A stretch of 64,000 bases of DNA from Methanothermobacter sp. MT-2 (lineage in GTDB: Archaea; Methanobacteriota; Methanobacteria; Methanobacteriales; DSM-23052). The DNA lies in contig AP017647.1 of the NCBI GenBank assembly GCA_003584625.1, forward strand, positions 497,501-561,500, read 5' to 3'. The position numbers were made by a program, and so were the translations under genes. Below, one piece after another: positions 48,397 to 58,505 of this stretch. The notes under the pieces were generated by a model. It ran no database searches, was not told where the DNA came from, and saw only the letters and a program-made list of their open reading frames with translations. Numbering within the stretch: position 1 is the first letter of the stretch; every line of letters starts with the position of its first letter.

Positions 48397-49575
48397 ATGA
48401 TAAAATCAAAGTATCTCTACCTTGAAAAGCTTACGAAGAATATCAGGTTAAAATTTTCAAATTTTGATAGGGAACTTGAAGGATTCACACCACCATCAGT
48501 TTTCATCGGAGCCTATAATTATCCAAGGGTCTATGCAGGGCCCCTTGTAACATCCCAGGGTAGTGATGTTCATCTCATGGACATGCCAGAAGAATGGATA
48601 CCACAGGGTAAAAGTATCCATGAGATCATAGAATATCGTCTCAGTCTTGTCAGGGGCAAAAGAAGAGTTCATGTTAAGGGCCTTGATGACAAACTTGTTG
48701 AAAAACTTCAAGAGATAACACTTGCAAGGTCGCCTGTTGACAGCGAAGTGATATTCTCACATAAGCCGCGTGGCATGCAGTTTTTTGGGGATGAACACCC
48801 TCCACATGGACCAAGCGCCCCAATGGAGGACTTCCAAGTTGATAATGTGAGATGGGATCGGCACCTTGAAAAGACCTATTATGACAGCGACCTTAAAGCA
48901 TCAGATGCAATATACAACCTTTATAGGATGGGTGTGCCCTTCTCCTCTATACAGAAGGCTCTTTCAGTGGGTGCTCTTGGCATTGAAGGGAGACGCAAAC
49001 TTGTCCCTACCCGTTGGTCTATAACAGCCTGTGACAGTATAATAGCAGACAGACTCCTTAGAAGGGTTAAGGAGTATGAGATTATCGACTCCTATAAGAT
49101 ATATGAATTTGAAAGTTTTAATAACAGGTATATTATAATATTGACACCTACAAGATGGCAATATGAATGGATGGAAGCCTTCCTTGGGGTTTTAGGATCT
49201 GAAAAGCTTATATTCTCTGATCATGAGATTGGAGGTTCGAAGAGGGGATATTCTAGGGTTGGGGGTTGTTATTACAGTTCGAAGATGGCTGTTCTTGACG
49301 CTCTTGATCGTGAAGAGAAACAGGCCGGTGCGATAATATTGAGGGAAGCATACCCAGGATACATACCATTAGGTGTGTTCAATGTACGTGAAAACGTTAA
49401 AAGTGCAATGAACCAAACACCAATAGAATTTAACAGTCTCGAAGGCGTTTTAGAGTATATTAAGGGACGTTTAAAACTTGGAGTTGACAGGTATATACTG
49501 GAAGGTTGCCTTCTCAAGGAAACTAGTAGACAGACAAGCCTCGACGAATTCACAGGGAGGGATAAAAAGTATTAG
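48397..49575 (+). CDS. NreA-like archaeal DNA repair protein with PIP box
   Basis: 392 residues of the archaeal Nre family. Marks are FTPPSVFIGAYNYPRVYAGPLV, DMPEEWIPQGKSIHEIIEYRLSLVRGKRR, RKLVPTRWSITACDSIIADRL and GGCYYSSKMAVLDAL. The C-terminal RQTSLDEFTG resembles a PCNA-interacting (PIP) motif, a known feature of NreA, which acts in DNA damage repair in haloarchaea. The N-terminal zinc ribbon of some members is absent. The PLP-type gene downstream starts within its last codons. Confidence 0.85.
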   Translation: MIKSKYLYLEKLTKNIRLKFSNFDRELEGFTPPSVFIGAYNYPRVYAGPLVTSQGSDVHLMDMPEEWIPQGKSIHEIIEYRLSLVRGKRRVHVKGLDDKLVEKLQEITLARSPVDSEVIFSHKPRGMQFFGDEHPPHGPSAPMEDFQVDNVRWDRHLEKTYYDSDLKASDAIYNLYRMGVPFSSIQKALSVGALGIEGRRKLVPTRWSITACDSIIADRLLRRVKEYEIIDSYKIYEFESFNNRYIIILTPTRWQYEWMEAFLGVLGSEKLIFSDHEIGGSKRGYSRVGGCYYSSKMAVLDALDREEKQAGAIILREAYPGYIPLGVFNVRENVKSAMNQTPIEFNSLEGVLEYIKGRLKLGVDRYILEGCLLKETSRQTSLDEFTGRDKKY

Positions 49576-50534
49576 ACCTTAAATTTAGAAGACCATCAAA
49601 AGCTGCTAGAAAAGCCATCTGCAAAGTTGCTATGGAACCATACAAATCAAAGAGTATCCTAAAAGAAGTTGAAAACAGAATAGTTGAATTCACTGGACAT
49701 CAGACAGTTAAAATTGTGAATAGTGGGAACGCCGCCCTACTAATCGTTATGAACAATCTACCCCCACCTTTCCTCATACCAGATGAAGGCGGCTGGAGAG
49801 GCTTCAAACAAATCCCAAAACTACTCAATAAAAAAACCATAACATTAAAAACTCGCCTAGGCATCATAGAACCTGAAACACTTGAAACCATATTCAGGGA
49901 TAAGAAGCCATCAGCACTTTTTCTCACAAGTTTCGCGGCTTATACAGCTGAACAGCCAATCAAGGAAATCTATAATATATGCTCTGAAAATGGTGTGATG
50001 CTCGTTGAGGACGCTTCAGGGAGTATAGGCGACCCTGAAGGTCGTCTATGTAACAGTGACTATAATCATGTTATAATAGCCTCAACAGGATCCCCTAAGA
50101 TAGTGAATGCTGGTGGAGGAGGCTTCATAGCAACCTCAACAAGGAGAATACTCGAGGATAATATACTTTTAAGGACCTTGAAAGTTGACCCTTATCTTCC
50201 AGCCGCCATAAACGCGGAACTTAAAAAGGCGCCGCACACCCTCAAAAAGCTCCTTAAAGCCACAAAATACATTAAAACCAGGCTGGGAAATGTTTACCAT
50301 CCAAAGAGCAGAGGTGTGAACGTGATCATACCCTCGGAAAACCCTAGAAAAGATGCTGCAAAACTCCGGGAGATGATAAAAGTGGATGGTAACATTTTAA
50401 CGGTCTGTCCAAGCTATGATCGTCTGAAAAGGAAGGCCATTGCAGTTGAGATAAAAAATTTAGAGATAGAATCTCTTAAAAAGGACAACCTGGATACCCT
50501 GGTAGAGTTGATAGCATCTATGATTCGAGGATGA
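49569..50534 (+). CDS. PLP-dependent aminotransferase-like protein (UPF0425-like)
   Basis: About 321 residues with a fold-type I PLP plan: VNSGNAALLIVMNN, a cofactor-binding GVMLVEDASGSIGDPEG and IIASTGSPKIVNAGGGGFIA, where the expected internal aldimine Lys is the K of SPK. I associate it with the methanogen UPF0425 family; the function is unknown. The first ATG is 49632, but 20 protein-like codons precede it (LDLKFRRPSKAARKAICKVA). They begin at GTA 49569, 8 nt after GGAGG (49556-49560). I give that form; ATG 49632 has no SD. Confidence 0.7.
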   Translation, partial: VLDLKFRRPSKAARKAICKVAMEPYKSKSILKEVENRIVEFTGHQTVKIVNSGNAALLIVMNNLPPPFLIPDEGGWRGFKQIPKLLNKKTITLKTRLGIIEPETLETIFRDKKPSALFLTSFAAYTAEQPIKEIYNICSENGVMLVEDASGSIGDPEGRLCNSDYNHVIIASTGSPKIVNAGGGGFIATSTRRILEDNILLRTLKVDPYLPAAINAELKKAPHTLKKLLKATKYIKTRLGNVYHPKSRGVNVIIPSENPRKDAAKLREMIKVDGNILTVCPSYDRLKRKAIAVEIKNLEIESLKKDNLDTLVELIASMIRG

Positions 50535-50988
50535 GTAGGGTTGTGCGCTCCATAAGAGCCCCTGTAACACCTACAAGTTTTATCTCATTCTCTGTCAGAC
50601 CATATAATCTTTTAAGGTACTCTGTGTCTGGTTCAAGCACGCTATCGTCCCGTTCAAATATCCCTGATAGTTCATCTAACTTATCCTGAGAGTCTATGAG
50701 GACCGCGCATATGTCCATCAGCCCCTCTTTTAAGCCAACCATCTGAAGGGCTTTGTCTATTTGTCTTGTGGCCGCAGTCCTCAAACATATTTCTAGGCCT
50801 ATGTCCTTTGCTATGTTCTCTCCCCTCTGGAATGCTTTAATTGCATGGATAGTGGAATGTAAAACATGTTCTCTACCAGCCACGGCCCTTGCGTCCATTA
50901 ACTGGACGATCCCACCTTCTAGGCTGGCTAGGATTTCATCTATTTTTTTTATTTCGCCTTTAAATCCTAGAATCTTAATATTGGTCAT
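50518..50988 (-). CDS. KEOPS complex subunit Cgi121
   Basis: 156 residues. The family signature is clear: [45 protein letters not shown]. Cgi121 binds the tRNA 3' end and helps KEOPS make t6A37. The 3' end overlaps the convergent PLP-type gene by 17 bp and its start overlaps the citramalate synthase stop by 4 bp. Kae1/Bud32 are not in the window. Confidence 0.88.
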   Translation of the reverse strand: MTNIKILGFKGEIKKIDEILASLEGGIVQLMDARAVAGREHVLHSTIHAIKAFQRGENIAKDIGLEICLRTAATRQIDKALQMVGLKEGLMDICAVLIDSQDKLDELSGIFERDDSVLEPDTEYLKRLYGLTENEIKLVGVTGALMERTTLLILES

Positions 50989-52469
50989 GTTTTCTTCCTT
51001 TCATTTGCTAATAGGCGGTTAACTCCACTTATGAATGCCTCTACACTGGCCATTATAATATCTGGTTGGGTGCTTCTTGCACTTATGATCTTATCTTTGT
51101 ATCTGAGTTTTATTATCACGTCGATAAGGGCATCTGTACCTCCTGTTATGGCATCAACGTGATATTCCTCCAATTTTATATCAGCAAAATCCTCCAAACT
51201 CTTTTTTATAGCTACTATGGCCGCGTCAACAGGTCCAACACCTATACCTGCTTCTAGGATCTCCTTTTCATTTACTCTTAGTTTTACTGATGCTGTTGGA
51301 GTGACTTTATTCCCGGAGACTACTGTGACTTCTTCTAGGTTCACCATCTTGTCTTCTACGATGCCTAGCACGTCTTCTGCTATTGCCTGAAGATCCACAT
51401 CTGTCACACATTTACCCATGTCACCTAGAGATTTAACCCTTTCAAATATCTTTTCTAGTTGTCTTTCATCGACTTTTAAATCGAATTCTTCCAATTTTTC
51501 TTTCAAGGCGCTTGTACCGATATGTTTGCCCATTACGAATCTTCTCTTACGACCCACAAGTTCGGGTGTTATAGGTTCATATGTTTCAGCTTTTTTAAGC
51601 ACACCATCAACGTGTATGCCTGCTTCATGGGCGAAAGCGTTTTCACCTACTATGGCCTTATTAGGTTGGATATATACGCCTGTGAGTCTTGCAACCATCT
51701 TGGAAATGTCATATAACATTTTTATATTAATGTTAGTTTTGACTTCATAGAGGGAGTAAAGGGCCACTACCAGTTCCTCGAGGGCTGCGTTACCAGCCCT
51801 TTCACCTATACCATTTATTGTTGCGTGTACTTGGCTTGCGCCGGCCCTGAGGCCCATGAGTGAATTTGCAACTGCTAGTCCGAAGTCGTTATGGCAGTGC
51901 ACACTTAGGGGTGCTTTAAGTTTTGAAAGTTCGCCATAGAATTTGTAGGCTCTTTCTGGTGTTAGGATCCCCACGGTGTCGCATGCGCAGATTCTTTCGG
52001 CTCCTGCGTTTATACCTTCTTTTAGTATTTCTTTTAGGAATTTCATGTTGCTTCTTGTGGCGTCTTCGGCTGAGAATTCTATGATTAATCCATGGTCCTT
52101 TGCATATTGTATGGCTTCTATTGCGCTTTCTTTTACTTCTTTTTGGGTTTTTCTGAGTTTTTCTTTGATATGTAATTTTGAGGTTGGGACTACTAGGTGT
52201 ATGCTGTCAACGTCACATTCTAGTGCAGCGTCGATGTCTCCTTTTAGGGGGCGTGCGAAGCTGCATATTTCGGCGTTTAATCCCTCTTTTGTGATCTTTT
52301 TCATGGCTTTTCTTTCGCCTTCTGATGTTATGGCTGAGCCGGCTTCGATGATGTCAACGCCAAGATCGTCTAGTCTTAGTGCTATTCTAAGTTTTTCTTC
52401 TGGTGTTAATGAGACTCCTGGTGTCTGTTCACCGTCTCTGAGTGTTGTATCTAATATTTTCACTCGCAA
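50985..52469 (-). CDS. cimA: (R)-citramalate synthase / 2-isopropylmalate synthase family
   Basis: About 494 residues. The HMGL-like catalytic domain has [14 protein letters not shown] at the N-terminus, [15 protein letters not shown] as the metal site and [15 protein letters not shown]. The regulatory LeuA dimer domain is C-terminal ([32 protein letters not shown]). CimA and LeuA in methanogens are hard to separate by eye; methanobacterial members of this type are usually called CimA, the pyruvate route to isoleucine. TTG 52469 is chosen because GGGGG abuts ATG 52475 and is 6 nt from TTG. Confidence 0.85.
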   Translation of the reverse strand: MRVKILDTTLRDGEQTPGVSLTPEEKLRIALRLDDLGVDIIEAGSAITSEGERKAMKKITKEGLNAEICSFARPLKGDIDAALECDVDSIHLVVPTSKLHIKEKLRKTQKEVKESAIEAIQYAKDHGLIIEFSAEDATRSNMKFLKEILKEGINAGAERICACDTVGILTPERAYKFYGELSKLKAPLSVHCHNDFGLAVANSLMGLRAGASQVHATINGIGERAGNAALEELVVALYSLYEVKTNINIKMLYDISKMVARLTGVYIQPNKAIVGENAFAHEAGIHVDGVLKKAETYEPITPELVGRKRRFVMGKHIGTSALKEKLEEFDLKVDERQLEKIFERVKSLGDMGKCVTDVDLQAIAEDVLGIVEDKMVNLEEVTVVSGNKVTPTASVKLRVNEKEILEAGIGVGPVDAAIVAIKKSLEDFADIKLEEYHVDAITGGTDALIDVIIKLRYKDKIISARSTQPDIIMASVEAFISGVNRLLANERKKT

Positions 52470-52479
52470 GATCATCCCC

Positions 52480-53472
52480 CTAACTTCTCTTTTTTATTAT
52501 GTGTATGATCCTAGTGAGGCTTTTATGCATTCTTATGGCATGTTTTTCTTTTATTGTGAATTTTTCATCTATTATTTCTTCTAGGTGGAATGGTGTTGCT
52601 ATGCATATTCTTCCATCTTCTTGGAGGTTATGTTTTGCTGTTTTGAAGAATTCTCTATAGAGTTTTTCTTGTTTTTCTCCGCGTGTTGAGGCGGATATAC
52701 CATATGGTGGGTCTGTTACAATGGCCTTCACGGGCTTTTCTAGTCTGAGTTTCCTGGCATCGGCCCTTATAAGTTCATAGTCTTTTATACCATAATATTT
52801 AAGGTTTTTTTCCGTTCCTTTAACCATTTTGGGGTCTATGTCGGCTCCGATGATCCTGGCCCCTATTATGCCTGCTTCTATGAGTATGCCTCCTGTGCCG
52901 CAGAATGGGTCTAGTAGTGTTTCCCCTTCTTTGACACTTGAAAGGTTGACCATGCACCTGGCAAGTTTCGGGCTCATTGAACCGGGATAAAAGAATGGCC
53001 TTTTATGCGGCTTTACCCTGTTAAAGTGTTTCTTGTCGGTTTTATATAATCTTTTTGTGATAAATATTTTATCTTTTTTTATGATCGGGCGGATTATTGT
53101 CCTGGGATTTTCTAGGTTTACTTGGAGGTGTGGATGTTTCTTTTTTATGATGGTGCCTATTTTTTTTTCTATGAGTGGGGATTCTATTGGGGTTTTGTCC
53201 ATTTTTTTTACTCTGACTGCGAAGTTGTCCTTTATTAGTTGTTCCCATGGGAGTTTTTTTATATTGTTGATTTCTTTTGTTGTGGATATGAGTTGGCATA
53301 TTTCGTGTGTGTAGGCTAGTCTGGAGAGGGTTGGGATTTTCTCTGGTGGGATGTCTATTATCATTATTTTGTTTTTGTGATATTTTATCTTGTATTCTGT
53401 TTCTAGTAGATTCTTGACTTCGCTTGCTGGTAATGTGTTATGTTCGCCTGATAAAATCAGTGCTATTTCCAT
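52480..53472 (-). CDS. tRNA (guanine10-N2)-dimethyltransferase (Trm-G10 type)
   Basis: 330 residues. An N-terminal THUMP region (residues 1-150; [23 protein letters not shown]) is followed by a methyltransferase with [41 protein letters not shown] and catalytic [13 protein letters not shown]. This set is typical of archaeal Trm-G10 (aTrm11), which makes m2G/m2,2G at position 10. It overlaps the geranylgeranyl reductase stop by 10 bp. Confidence 0.88.
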   Translation of the reverse strand: MEIALILSGEHNTLPASEVKNLLETEYKIKYHKNKIMIIDIPPEKIPTLSRLAYTHEICQLISTTKEINNIKKLPWEQLIKDNFAVRVKKMDKTPIESPLIEKKIGTIIKKKHPHLQVNLENPRTIIRPIIKKDKIFITKRLYKTDKKHFNRVKPHKRPFFYPGSMSPKLARCMVNLSSVKEGETLLDPFCGTGGILIEAGIIGARIIGADIDPKMVKGTEKNLKYYGIKDYELIRADARKLRLEKPVKAIVTDPPYGISASTRGEKQEKLYREFFKTAKHNLQEDGRICIATPFHLEEIIDEKFTIKEKHAIRMHKSLTRIIHIIKKRS

Positions 53473-54599
53473 AGTCTTGTCACCTTATTCCAGATGAAGG
53501 ATGGTATCATTGATTGTATTAGGCCTCTTTTTAGGAATTCTTGTATTAGTGGTGTTTGTTTGTCCATGTCACCATACTCTGATATTATATTTTCGAGGTT
53601 CTTTTCTTTAATTTTTAGGATGAGGTGGTCTAATCCTTTATTGTCTAGGAGTTTGAAGGTTTTCTGCACTCTGAGTTGGTTTTTGATTTCGTTTCCATAG
53701 ATTTCATGGTATTTTTCATCGTATTTTTTAAGCAGACTAGGATCTTCTTTATCCAAGGCCTCCTCTATGGTTTCAGCGGCGATTTTCGCGGCTTTGAAGC
53801 CCATTACCAGGCCTCCGCCGGTGGTTGGTTTTACTTGGCTGGCTGCGTCGCCTATAAGGATGCATCTGCCCTTGTATAGTTTTTTGTTTGGGTTTGCTTC
53901 TGGTATGTTTCCTTGATATTTTTCAAGTATCTTGAATTGGGTTGAAAAAGTTTTTATGAATTTGACTAGAAAACTCCAGGGTTTCCTGGATTTTGAGAAG
54001 AAGCCGATTCTTGTCATTGTCTCAGATAGGGGTATTCTCCAGAGGAATCCTGGGCTGATATCTGCGTTGATTTTCAAGTCGAGGAATTCTGGGTTCATTC
54101 TAGTGTCATTGAATTCTATAAGGTATTGTCTTGCGAGGAACCCCCTTTGATTTGGTTTGAATCCCATTGCATTGACGAGGATGGGGGCTGATAACTTATC
54201 TTCATTGTTTATTGTTATTTCACCCTTGTTATGGTCGATTTTTGTCACTTTCTTGTTTTTTAGGAGTTCGGCTCCGCTGGAGACGGCCTTCTCTGCTAGA
54301 TATTGGTCGTAGGATATTCTGTCGATTACATAGGCCTCCACATTATCCTTGGAGATTTTTATGGTGTGTTCTGAGGGTGAATGTATAATCGCGCCTTTCA
54401 CTTTGTTTATTATGAACTTGTCTGGTAGTATGTTAACTTTTTTTATCTTCCAGGATACTAGTCCCGCGCATTGGAGGGGTAAGCCTACTATACTCTTCTT
54501 TTCGACTAAGGCTACTTTGAAGCCTTTATCTGCTACTAGTCTTGCGAGTGTGGATCCGCTTGGACCGGCTCCTAGAACGAGAACATCATAATCCCACAT
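53463..54599 (-). CDS. Geranylgeranyl reductase family flavoprotein
   Basis: 378 residues. The FAD-binding dinucleotide fold is VLVLGAGPSGSTLARLVADKG; further marks are PLQCAGLVS (the family's C-x-G region), ISYDQYLAEKA, LWRIPLSETMTRIGFF and the second FAD motif GRCILIGDAASQVKPTTGGGLVMG. Members saturate geranylgeranyl chains of archaeal lipids or other isoprenoids. Methanogens carry several paralogues; this could be the lipid enzyme or one for another quinone-like or polyprenol substrate. Confidence 0.87.
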   Translation of the reverse strand: MWDYDVLVLGAGPSGSTLARLVADKGFKVALVEKKSIVGLPLQCAGLVSWKIKKVNILPDKFIINKVKGAIIHSPSEHTIKISKDNVEAYVIDRISYDQYLAEKAVSSGAELLKNKKVTKIDHNKGEITINNEDKLSAPILVNAMGFKPNQRGFLARQYLIEFNDTRMNPEFLDLKINADISPGFLWRIPLSETMTRIGFFSKSRKPWSFLVKFIKTFSTQFKILEKYQGNIPEANPNKKLYKGRCILIGDAASQVKPTTGGGLVMGFKAAKIAAETIEEALDKEDPSLLKKYDEKYHEIYGNEIKNQLRVQKTFKLLDNKGLDHLILKIKEKNLENIISEYGDMDKQTPLIQEFLKRGLIQSMIPSFIWNKVTRLWK

Positions 54600-54628
54600 T
54601 TAGATCCTCCACCATCTCCCCCTTGGAA

Positions 54629-55237
54629 TCACCTTAATCTTTTGAATTTATCTGAATGTCTTTTGAGTGGTGACCCACCACTTGGATGTTTATCCCTCTC
54701 TGATCTCTTTTCATGGGATGCTCTCCCATAGTCTCCTCTCATCAACTGGTTTATCATTTGGTTTATCCTTTGTGGGTTTGGGGCGTTTTCTAGGATTATT
54801 GGTGTGTGTTCGTGTCCCCCGAATATTTGAATGTCAGCTGCTGACATTAAACGTTCTAGGAAGGTCTGGGAGAATATCACATCCACTATCTTATCATAGT
54901 AAATGTAGGAGATTTCTCGTTTTATTAAACCTTTTTCTATGATAACTCTTTGATCGGTTAGAATGTACCTTGTATACTTCCAGGATATGAGATATATTAT
55001 TGCTTTGATGATCAATATTAATATAATGATCAGGAATATCCATGTTATAATCTGGGCAAGGGGCAGATTAACAATGGATGATATGGAATATTCAAGTTTT
55101 GCAGCGGCTTCCATGGCAAATGGTAGGATATAGAAGAGTATCACAACCACGATAAGGTCTAGGATGATGGAACTTGAATAAAGGAATAAACGGGGATGAG
55201 TACTATAGATGATTTTCTCACCAGCAAAAGTTTCCAT
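54629..55237 (-). CDS. Membrane protein with bacterial-type PH domain
   Basis: 202 residues. GEKIIYSTHPRLFLY at the start and YTRYILTDQRVIIEKGLIKREISYIYYDKIVDV are the bPH2 (YdbT/YdbS) pattern; ILENAPNPQRINQMINQL ends the PH domain. Two transmembrane segments lie between (DLIVVVILFYILPF and IITWIFLIIILILIIKAIIYLI). The C-terminus is a basic tail (HEKRSERDKHPSGG...KRHSDKFKRLR) that could bind nucleic acid or phospholipid head groups. Function unknown. Confidence 0.8.
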   Translation of the reverse strand: METFAGEKIIYSTHPRLFLYSSSIILDLIVVVILFYILPFAMEAAAKLEYSISSIVNLPLAQIITWIFLIIILILIIKAIIYLISWKYTRYILTDQRVIIEKGLIKREISYIYYDKIVDVIFSQTFLERLMSAADIQIFGGHEHTPIILENAPNPQRINQMINQLMRGDYGRASHEKRSERDKHPSGGSPLKRHSDKFKRLR

Positions 55238-55287
55238 GATATCACCATTATAAAGATTAATAGTCTAGAAACTATTATAGTATCTTG

Positions 55288-56010
55288 ATGAAGGAAAATA
55301 TAAGGATTAAGGAGACTAGGATAAAGCTAGTTACTGACATTGAAAATCACAATCTCCAAGATTTTATATTAAGGGAAAGATTACTCCTTGAAGAATATAT
55401 AAGACGCAAACCATACTTTCTCACATCCCTCGAACCATTATCAGTGAAAAAAGGACCCGCCATAGCTAAGATCATGGCGAAAGCCGCGCTAATCAGTGGA
55501 GTGGGGCCAATGGCAGCGGTCGCGGGGACAATATCCGAACTTTCACTCCACCATCTCATTGATAAAGGTTCAAAACATACCATAATTGATAATGGGGGGG
55601 ATATAGCCTTCATAAATAATAGGAAGATTACCATAGGATTATATGCGGGCGATTCACCACTCTCAGGGGAGATAGGATTCCAATTCAAGACTAGTAGAAA
55701 ACCCAAAGGAGTATGCACATCTTCAGGTACCATTGGACACTCTATAAGCTTTGGCCGGGCCGATGCCGTGACAGTATTCGCCGATAGGGCTAGTGTGGCT
55801 GATGCCCTTGCAACATCAATCGCCAACGCAGCTAATGGAAAAAAGGATAATGAGGCGGTGGAAAACGCCCTAGAAAAAGCTGAGGATCTCAGGGATCATT
55901 TCAATGGGGTCTTAGTGGTTGTTGGTGAAAATGCTGGTATAATCGGTAGAATACCGAGGCTGGTGAAAACAGATAAAAAAGTGACAATAGGCGAGTTATG
56001 GGAGGTTTAG
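55288..56010 (+). CDS. UPF0280 family protein (ApbE-like fold)
   Basis: About 240 residues. The family marks are PYFLTSLEPLSVKKGPAIAKIMAKAALISGVGPMAAVAGTISEL, IDNGGDIAFINNRKITIGLYAGDSPLSG and CTSSGTIGHSISFGRADAVTVFA. UPF0280 resembles the FAD:protein FMN transferase ApbE, but a catalytic function has not been shown. TTG 55285 directly precedes ATG 55288. It is a single gene. Confidence 0.87.
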   Translation: MKENIRIKETRIKLVTDIENHNLQDFILRERLLLEEYIRRKPYFLTSLEPLSVKKGPAIAKIMAKAALISGVGPMAAVAGTISELSLHHLIDKGSKHTIIDNGGDIAFINNRKITIGLYAGDSPLSGEIGFQFKTSRKPKGVCTSSGTIGHSISFGRADAVTVFADRASVADALATSIANAANGKKDNEAVENALEKAEDLRDHFNGVLVVVGENAGIIGRIPRLVKTDKKVTIGELWEV

Positions 56011-56086
56011 CCTCAGATCGCCCATCATTCATCACTTATCTCAGAGCTCATAGGGTTCATCATAGGCCAACTACACACTCAAAGGG

Positions 56087-57319
56087 CTAACCGAACATCA
56101 CCCCAGCTTCTCGCCCGAAATCTTCCTCTTTTTCAATTCCACTTATCTTATCAACCGCATTTAAGAAGTCGTTCATTGTAACTTCTTCCCTCTCTTCTCT
56201 TATGGCGAACATACCGGCTTCTGTGCATATAGCCTTTAAGTCGGCGCCTGATAACCCATCTGTCATCCTTGCGATGAGGTTTATGTCAACATCCTCTGCA
56301 AGTGACATGTTAGCAGTATGAATCTTGAGGATTTCCCTTCGCCCTTCCTCGTTTGGTAATGGAACCTCTATGAATCTGTCGAATCTGCCTGGTCGCAGTA
56401 GTGCAGGGTCTAGGATGTCGGGTCTGTTTGTGGCCGCGACTATGCCAACATCGCCTCTTGATTCGAAACCGTCAAGCTCGGCGAGAAGTTGCATGAGGGT
56501 TCTTTGAACTTCCCTGTCCCCACTTGTTGAACTTTTAAGTCTTTTCGCTGCAACAGCATCGATTTCATCGATGAATATTATGCTCGGGGATTTTTCCTTG
56601 GCTAATTCGAAGACGCCTCTCACGATTCTTGCACCTTCACCTATATATTTTCTGACGAATTCTGATGCAACTATCTTTATGAAGGTTGCATGTGTTTCAT
56701 GGGCAACAGCCTTTGCAAGGAGTGTTTTACCAGTACCTGGGGGGCCATAGAGCAGAACACCCTTAGGAGGTTCGATACCCACCTTTTCGAAGAGTTCTGG
56801 TTTGATTAATGGCAATTCTACTGTTTCTCTGACTTCTCTTATCTGTTCTGCTAGGCCTCCTATCTGGTCATATGTTACATCTGGTCTTTCCTCAACTTCC
56901 ATGCCTGTGACTATCGGATCCTTCTCTGATGGTAGCACGTCAACTATGCTGAATGTTTGCTGGTTTAGGGCTACACGGGCCCCTGGCTCTAGTAATTTCC
57001 TGTCTATGAACCTTGAATAACTAATAACGAAATGAGGGCCTGTGCTGCTTTTCACGGCTACTCTGTGGTCGTCTAAGACTTCTGTGACCGTGGCTATAAC
57101 TAGTGGGGGTGTTCTGAACCTTTCTATCTCCCCTCTGAGGGATTCAACCTCCCTGTCTAGTCTTAGTTTTTCATTTTCTATGAGGAGTTTATCCTTTTCA
57201 AGTTTTTTTATCTTCCATGTTAACTTCCTTTTTATCTTGGCATTCTCCTCTTTAAGGGTTCTTATCTCCTTTTTTAATTCTTCAATTTTTTTAAAAAGGT
57301 AGAGTTGATTATTTTCCAT
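56087..57319 (-). CDS. pan: Proteasome-activating nucleotidase
   Basis: 410-residue AAA ATPase. An N-terminal coiled coil (residues 1-75) and an OB domain ([24 protein letters not shown]) are followed by the ATPase with Walker [16 protein letters not shown], Walker [15 protein letters not shown] and the second region of homology [18 protein letters not shown]. It unfolds proteins and feeds the 20S proteasome. The C-terminus is MFG, where the gate-opening HbYX motif normally has Tyr; Phe stands in its place. The start ATG has GGAG upstream; the 370-bp gap to the divergent MBF1 gene is G/C-patched. Confidence 0.95.
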   Translation of the reverse strand: MENNQLYLFKKIEELKKEIRTLKEENAKIKRKLTWKIKKLEKDKLLIENEKLRLDREVESLRGEIERFRTPPLVIATVTEVLDDHRVAVKSSTGPHFVISYSRFIDRKLLEPGARVALNQQTFSIVDVLPSEKDPIVTGMEVEERPDVTYDQIGGLAEQIREVRETVELPLIKPELFEKVGIEPPKGVLLYGPPGTGKTLLAKAVAHETHATFIKIVASEFVRKYIGEGARIVRGVFELAKEKSPSIIFIDEIDAVAAKRLKSSTSGDREVQRTLMQLLAELDGFESRGDVGIVAATNRPDILDPALLRPGRFDRFIEVPLPNEEGRREILKIHTANMSLAEDVDINLIARMTDGLSGADLKAICTEAGMFAIREEREEVTMNDFLNAVDKISGIEKEEDFGREAGVMFG

Positions 57320-57693
57320 GATTATAGAGCACTCCTATACAAATTTTTTTATTGGACCTTCCCCCTCAAGGCGTTTTTTTTGGGGTTGTTTCCTTTCATT
57401 GAGAAATGTTAGTTCCCACCACATACCCGCTGGGTTTGGGTGGATTTTTTTATCTCTCCATCGGCCTTCAGGACCGTCCCAAGCCCCACACTCTAATATT
57501 CATTTAATCAGCTAGGATATTGTGTAAGGGGTTATTACAGCCTCCTTGTACAATTTCCTTGACTTTTATGTGATTATAACTATTTCTCTGAAACTATATA
57601 AAGTTTTTTCTCAAACCTTGAAAAAAAATCTAAGATGGGATAAAAGTTAAATTATATCATGGATCTATTATATAAAAAAGAGGGAGATCTTCT
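57320..57693. other. Divergent promoter gap between pan and the MBF1-like gene
   Basis: About 370 bp. A G/C-richer part at 57355-57500 holds CCACC-acata-CCC-gct-GGG-tttg-GGTGG at 57416-57444, a hairpin with an internal loop that would be in the pan leader. TATA-like CTATATAAAG is near 57593 and ATTATATAAAA near 57669; the latter is only about 20 bp from the MBF1 start. No ORF or tRNA seen. Confidence 0.45.
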
Positions 57694-58149
57694 ATGAGAT
57701 GCGAGATTTGCGGCAAGAAGATCATTGGCAAACCCATCAGGGTTAAAATTGAAGGTTCAGTCATGGACGTGTGCAATGACTGTTCAAAATTTGGGAAGAT
57801 ACAAAAACAACCAGAAAAACCTAGAAAAGCCCCTAGAAGGAGGGTTGCTAGGACAATAGAACCAGTATATGAGGTCTTGGAAGATTATAATAGGATTATT
57901 AGGGAAGCTAGGGAGAAAAGGGGCTGGTCAAGGGAAGATCTTGCCAAGAAGATAAATGAGAAAGTATCAGTCATTCATCGTATAGAATCTGGTAGAATGG
58001 AACCAGATATAAAACTCGCTAAAAAACTTGAAAAAACCCTTAAAATCCGGATACTGGAAAAATTCGAGGAAGAAGAAACCCCAGAATTGAGGATGGGATC
58101 ATTTAAAGGCGCTACCATAGGGGATGTGGCCAGGATAAGGAAACGTTAA
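57694..58149 (+). CDS. MBF1-like transcription factor (zinc ribbon plus HTH)
   Basis: 151 residues. An N-terminal zinc ribbon (CEICGKKI at residues 3-10, CNDC near 30) and a basic linker are followed by a Cro/C1-type HTH (YNRIIREAREKRGWSREDLAKKINEKVSVIHRIESGRMEPD). This is the archaeal multiprotein bridging factor 1 plan; it binds the basal transcription machinery or the ribosome. GGGAG is 7 nt before the ATG. The stop overlaps the convergent DUF356 gene by 4 bp. Confidence 0.9.
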   Translation: MRCEICGKKIIGKPIRVKIEGSVMDVCNDCSKFGKIQKQPEKPRKAPRRRVARTIEPVYEVLEDYNRIIREAREKRGWSREDLAKKINEKVSVIHRIESGRMEPDIKLAKKLEKTLKIRILEKFEEEETPELRMGSFKGATIGDVARIRKR

Positions 58150-58499
58150 CCCCTTTTATGCGAATAATATCCCCTGAATAGGGGAGCTCCCATAATAAGC
58201 TCCCCTAAAAGTTTATTCTCAGGGTATTCCCGGCTTACAACTACTACATGGGCTGGGGGATGTATACCCTTTATCCTCATTATAGATGTTGTATCATCCT
58301 CCTCAACATTAACCGCAACAGCCAAGGAAGACCTCCTTTTCAACTTCCCACCAAGGATTGACGAAACTATCTCATCTGCCATTCTATTATCTACAAGGCG
58401 AGGTTTACCAATTATCTTCAAATTCGCATGCCTTTCAAGATCCGCCAAGGCATTAAGCAATTTTTTCCTAGTATCAGCCCTTAAAAGTATTAAAGCCAT
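58146..58499 (-). CDS. DUF356 methanogen protein
   Basis: 117 residues matching the methanogen-restricted DUF356 family: LILLRADTRKKLLNALADLERHA, LVDNRMADEIVSSILGGKLKRRSSLAVAVNVEEDD and GIHPPAHVVVVSREYPENKLLGELIMGAPLFRGYYSHK. The function is unknown. It ends the minus-strand pseudomurein set, 7 bp after the secreted protein. Confidence 0.85.
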   Translation of the reverse strand: MALILLRADTRKKLLNALADLERHANLKIIGKPRLVDNRMADEIVSSILGGKLKRRSSLAVAVNVEEDDTTSIMRIKGIHPPAHVVVVSREYPENKLLGELIMGAPLFRGYYSHKRG

Positions 58500-58505
58500 C
58501 CCATA

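Noticed and set aside
57355-57500. G/C-richer stretch upstream of pan as a tRNA, RNase P or SRP RNA gene
   Set aside because: No T-loop motif, no acceptor stem and none of the conserved RNase P or SRP helices could be found; only one hairpin is convincing.
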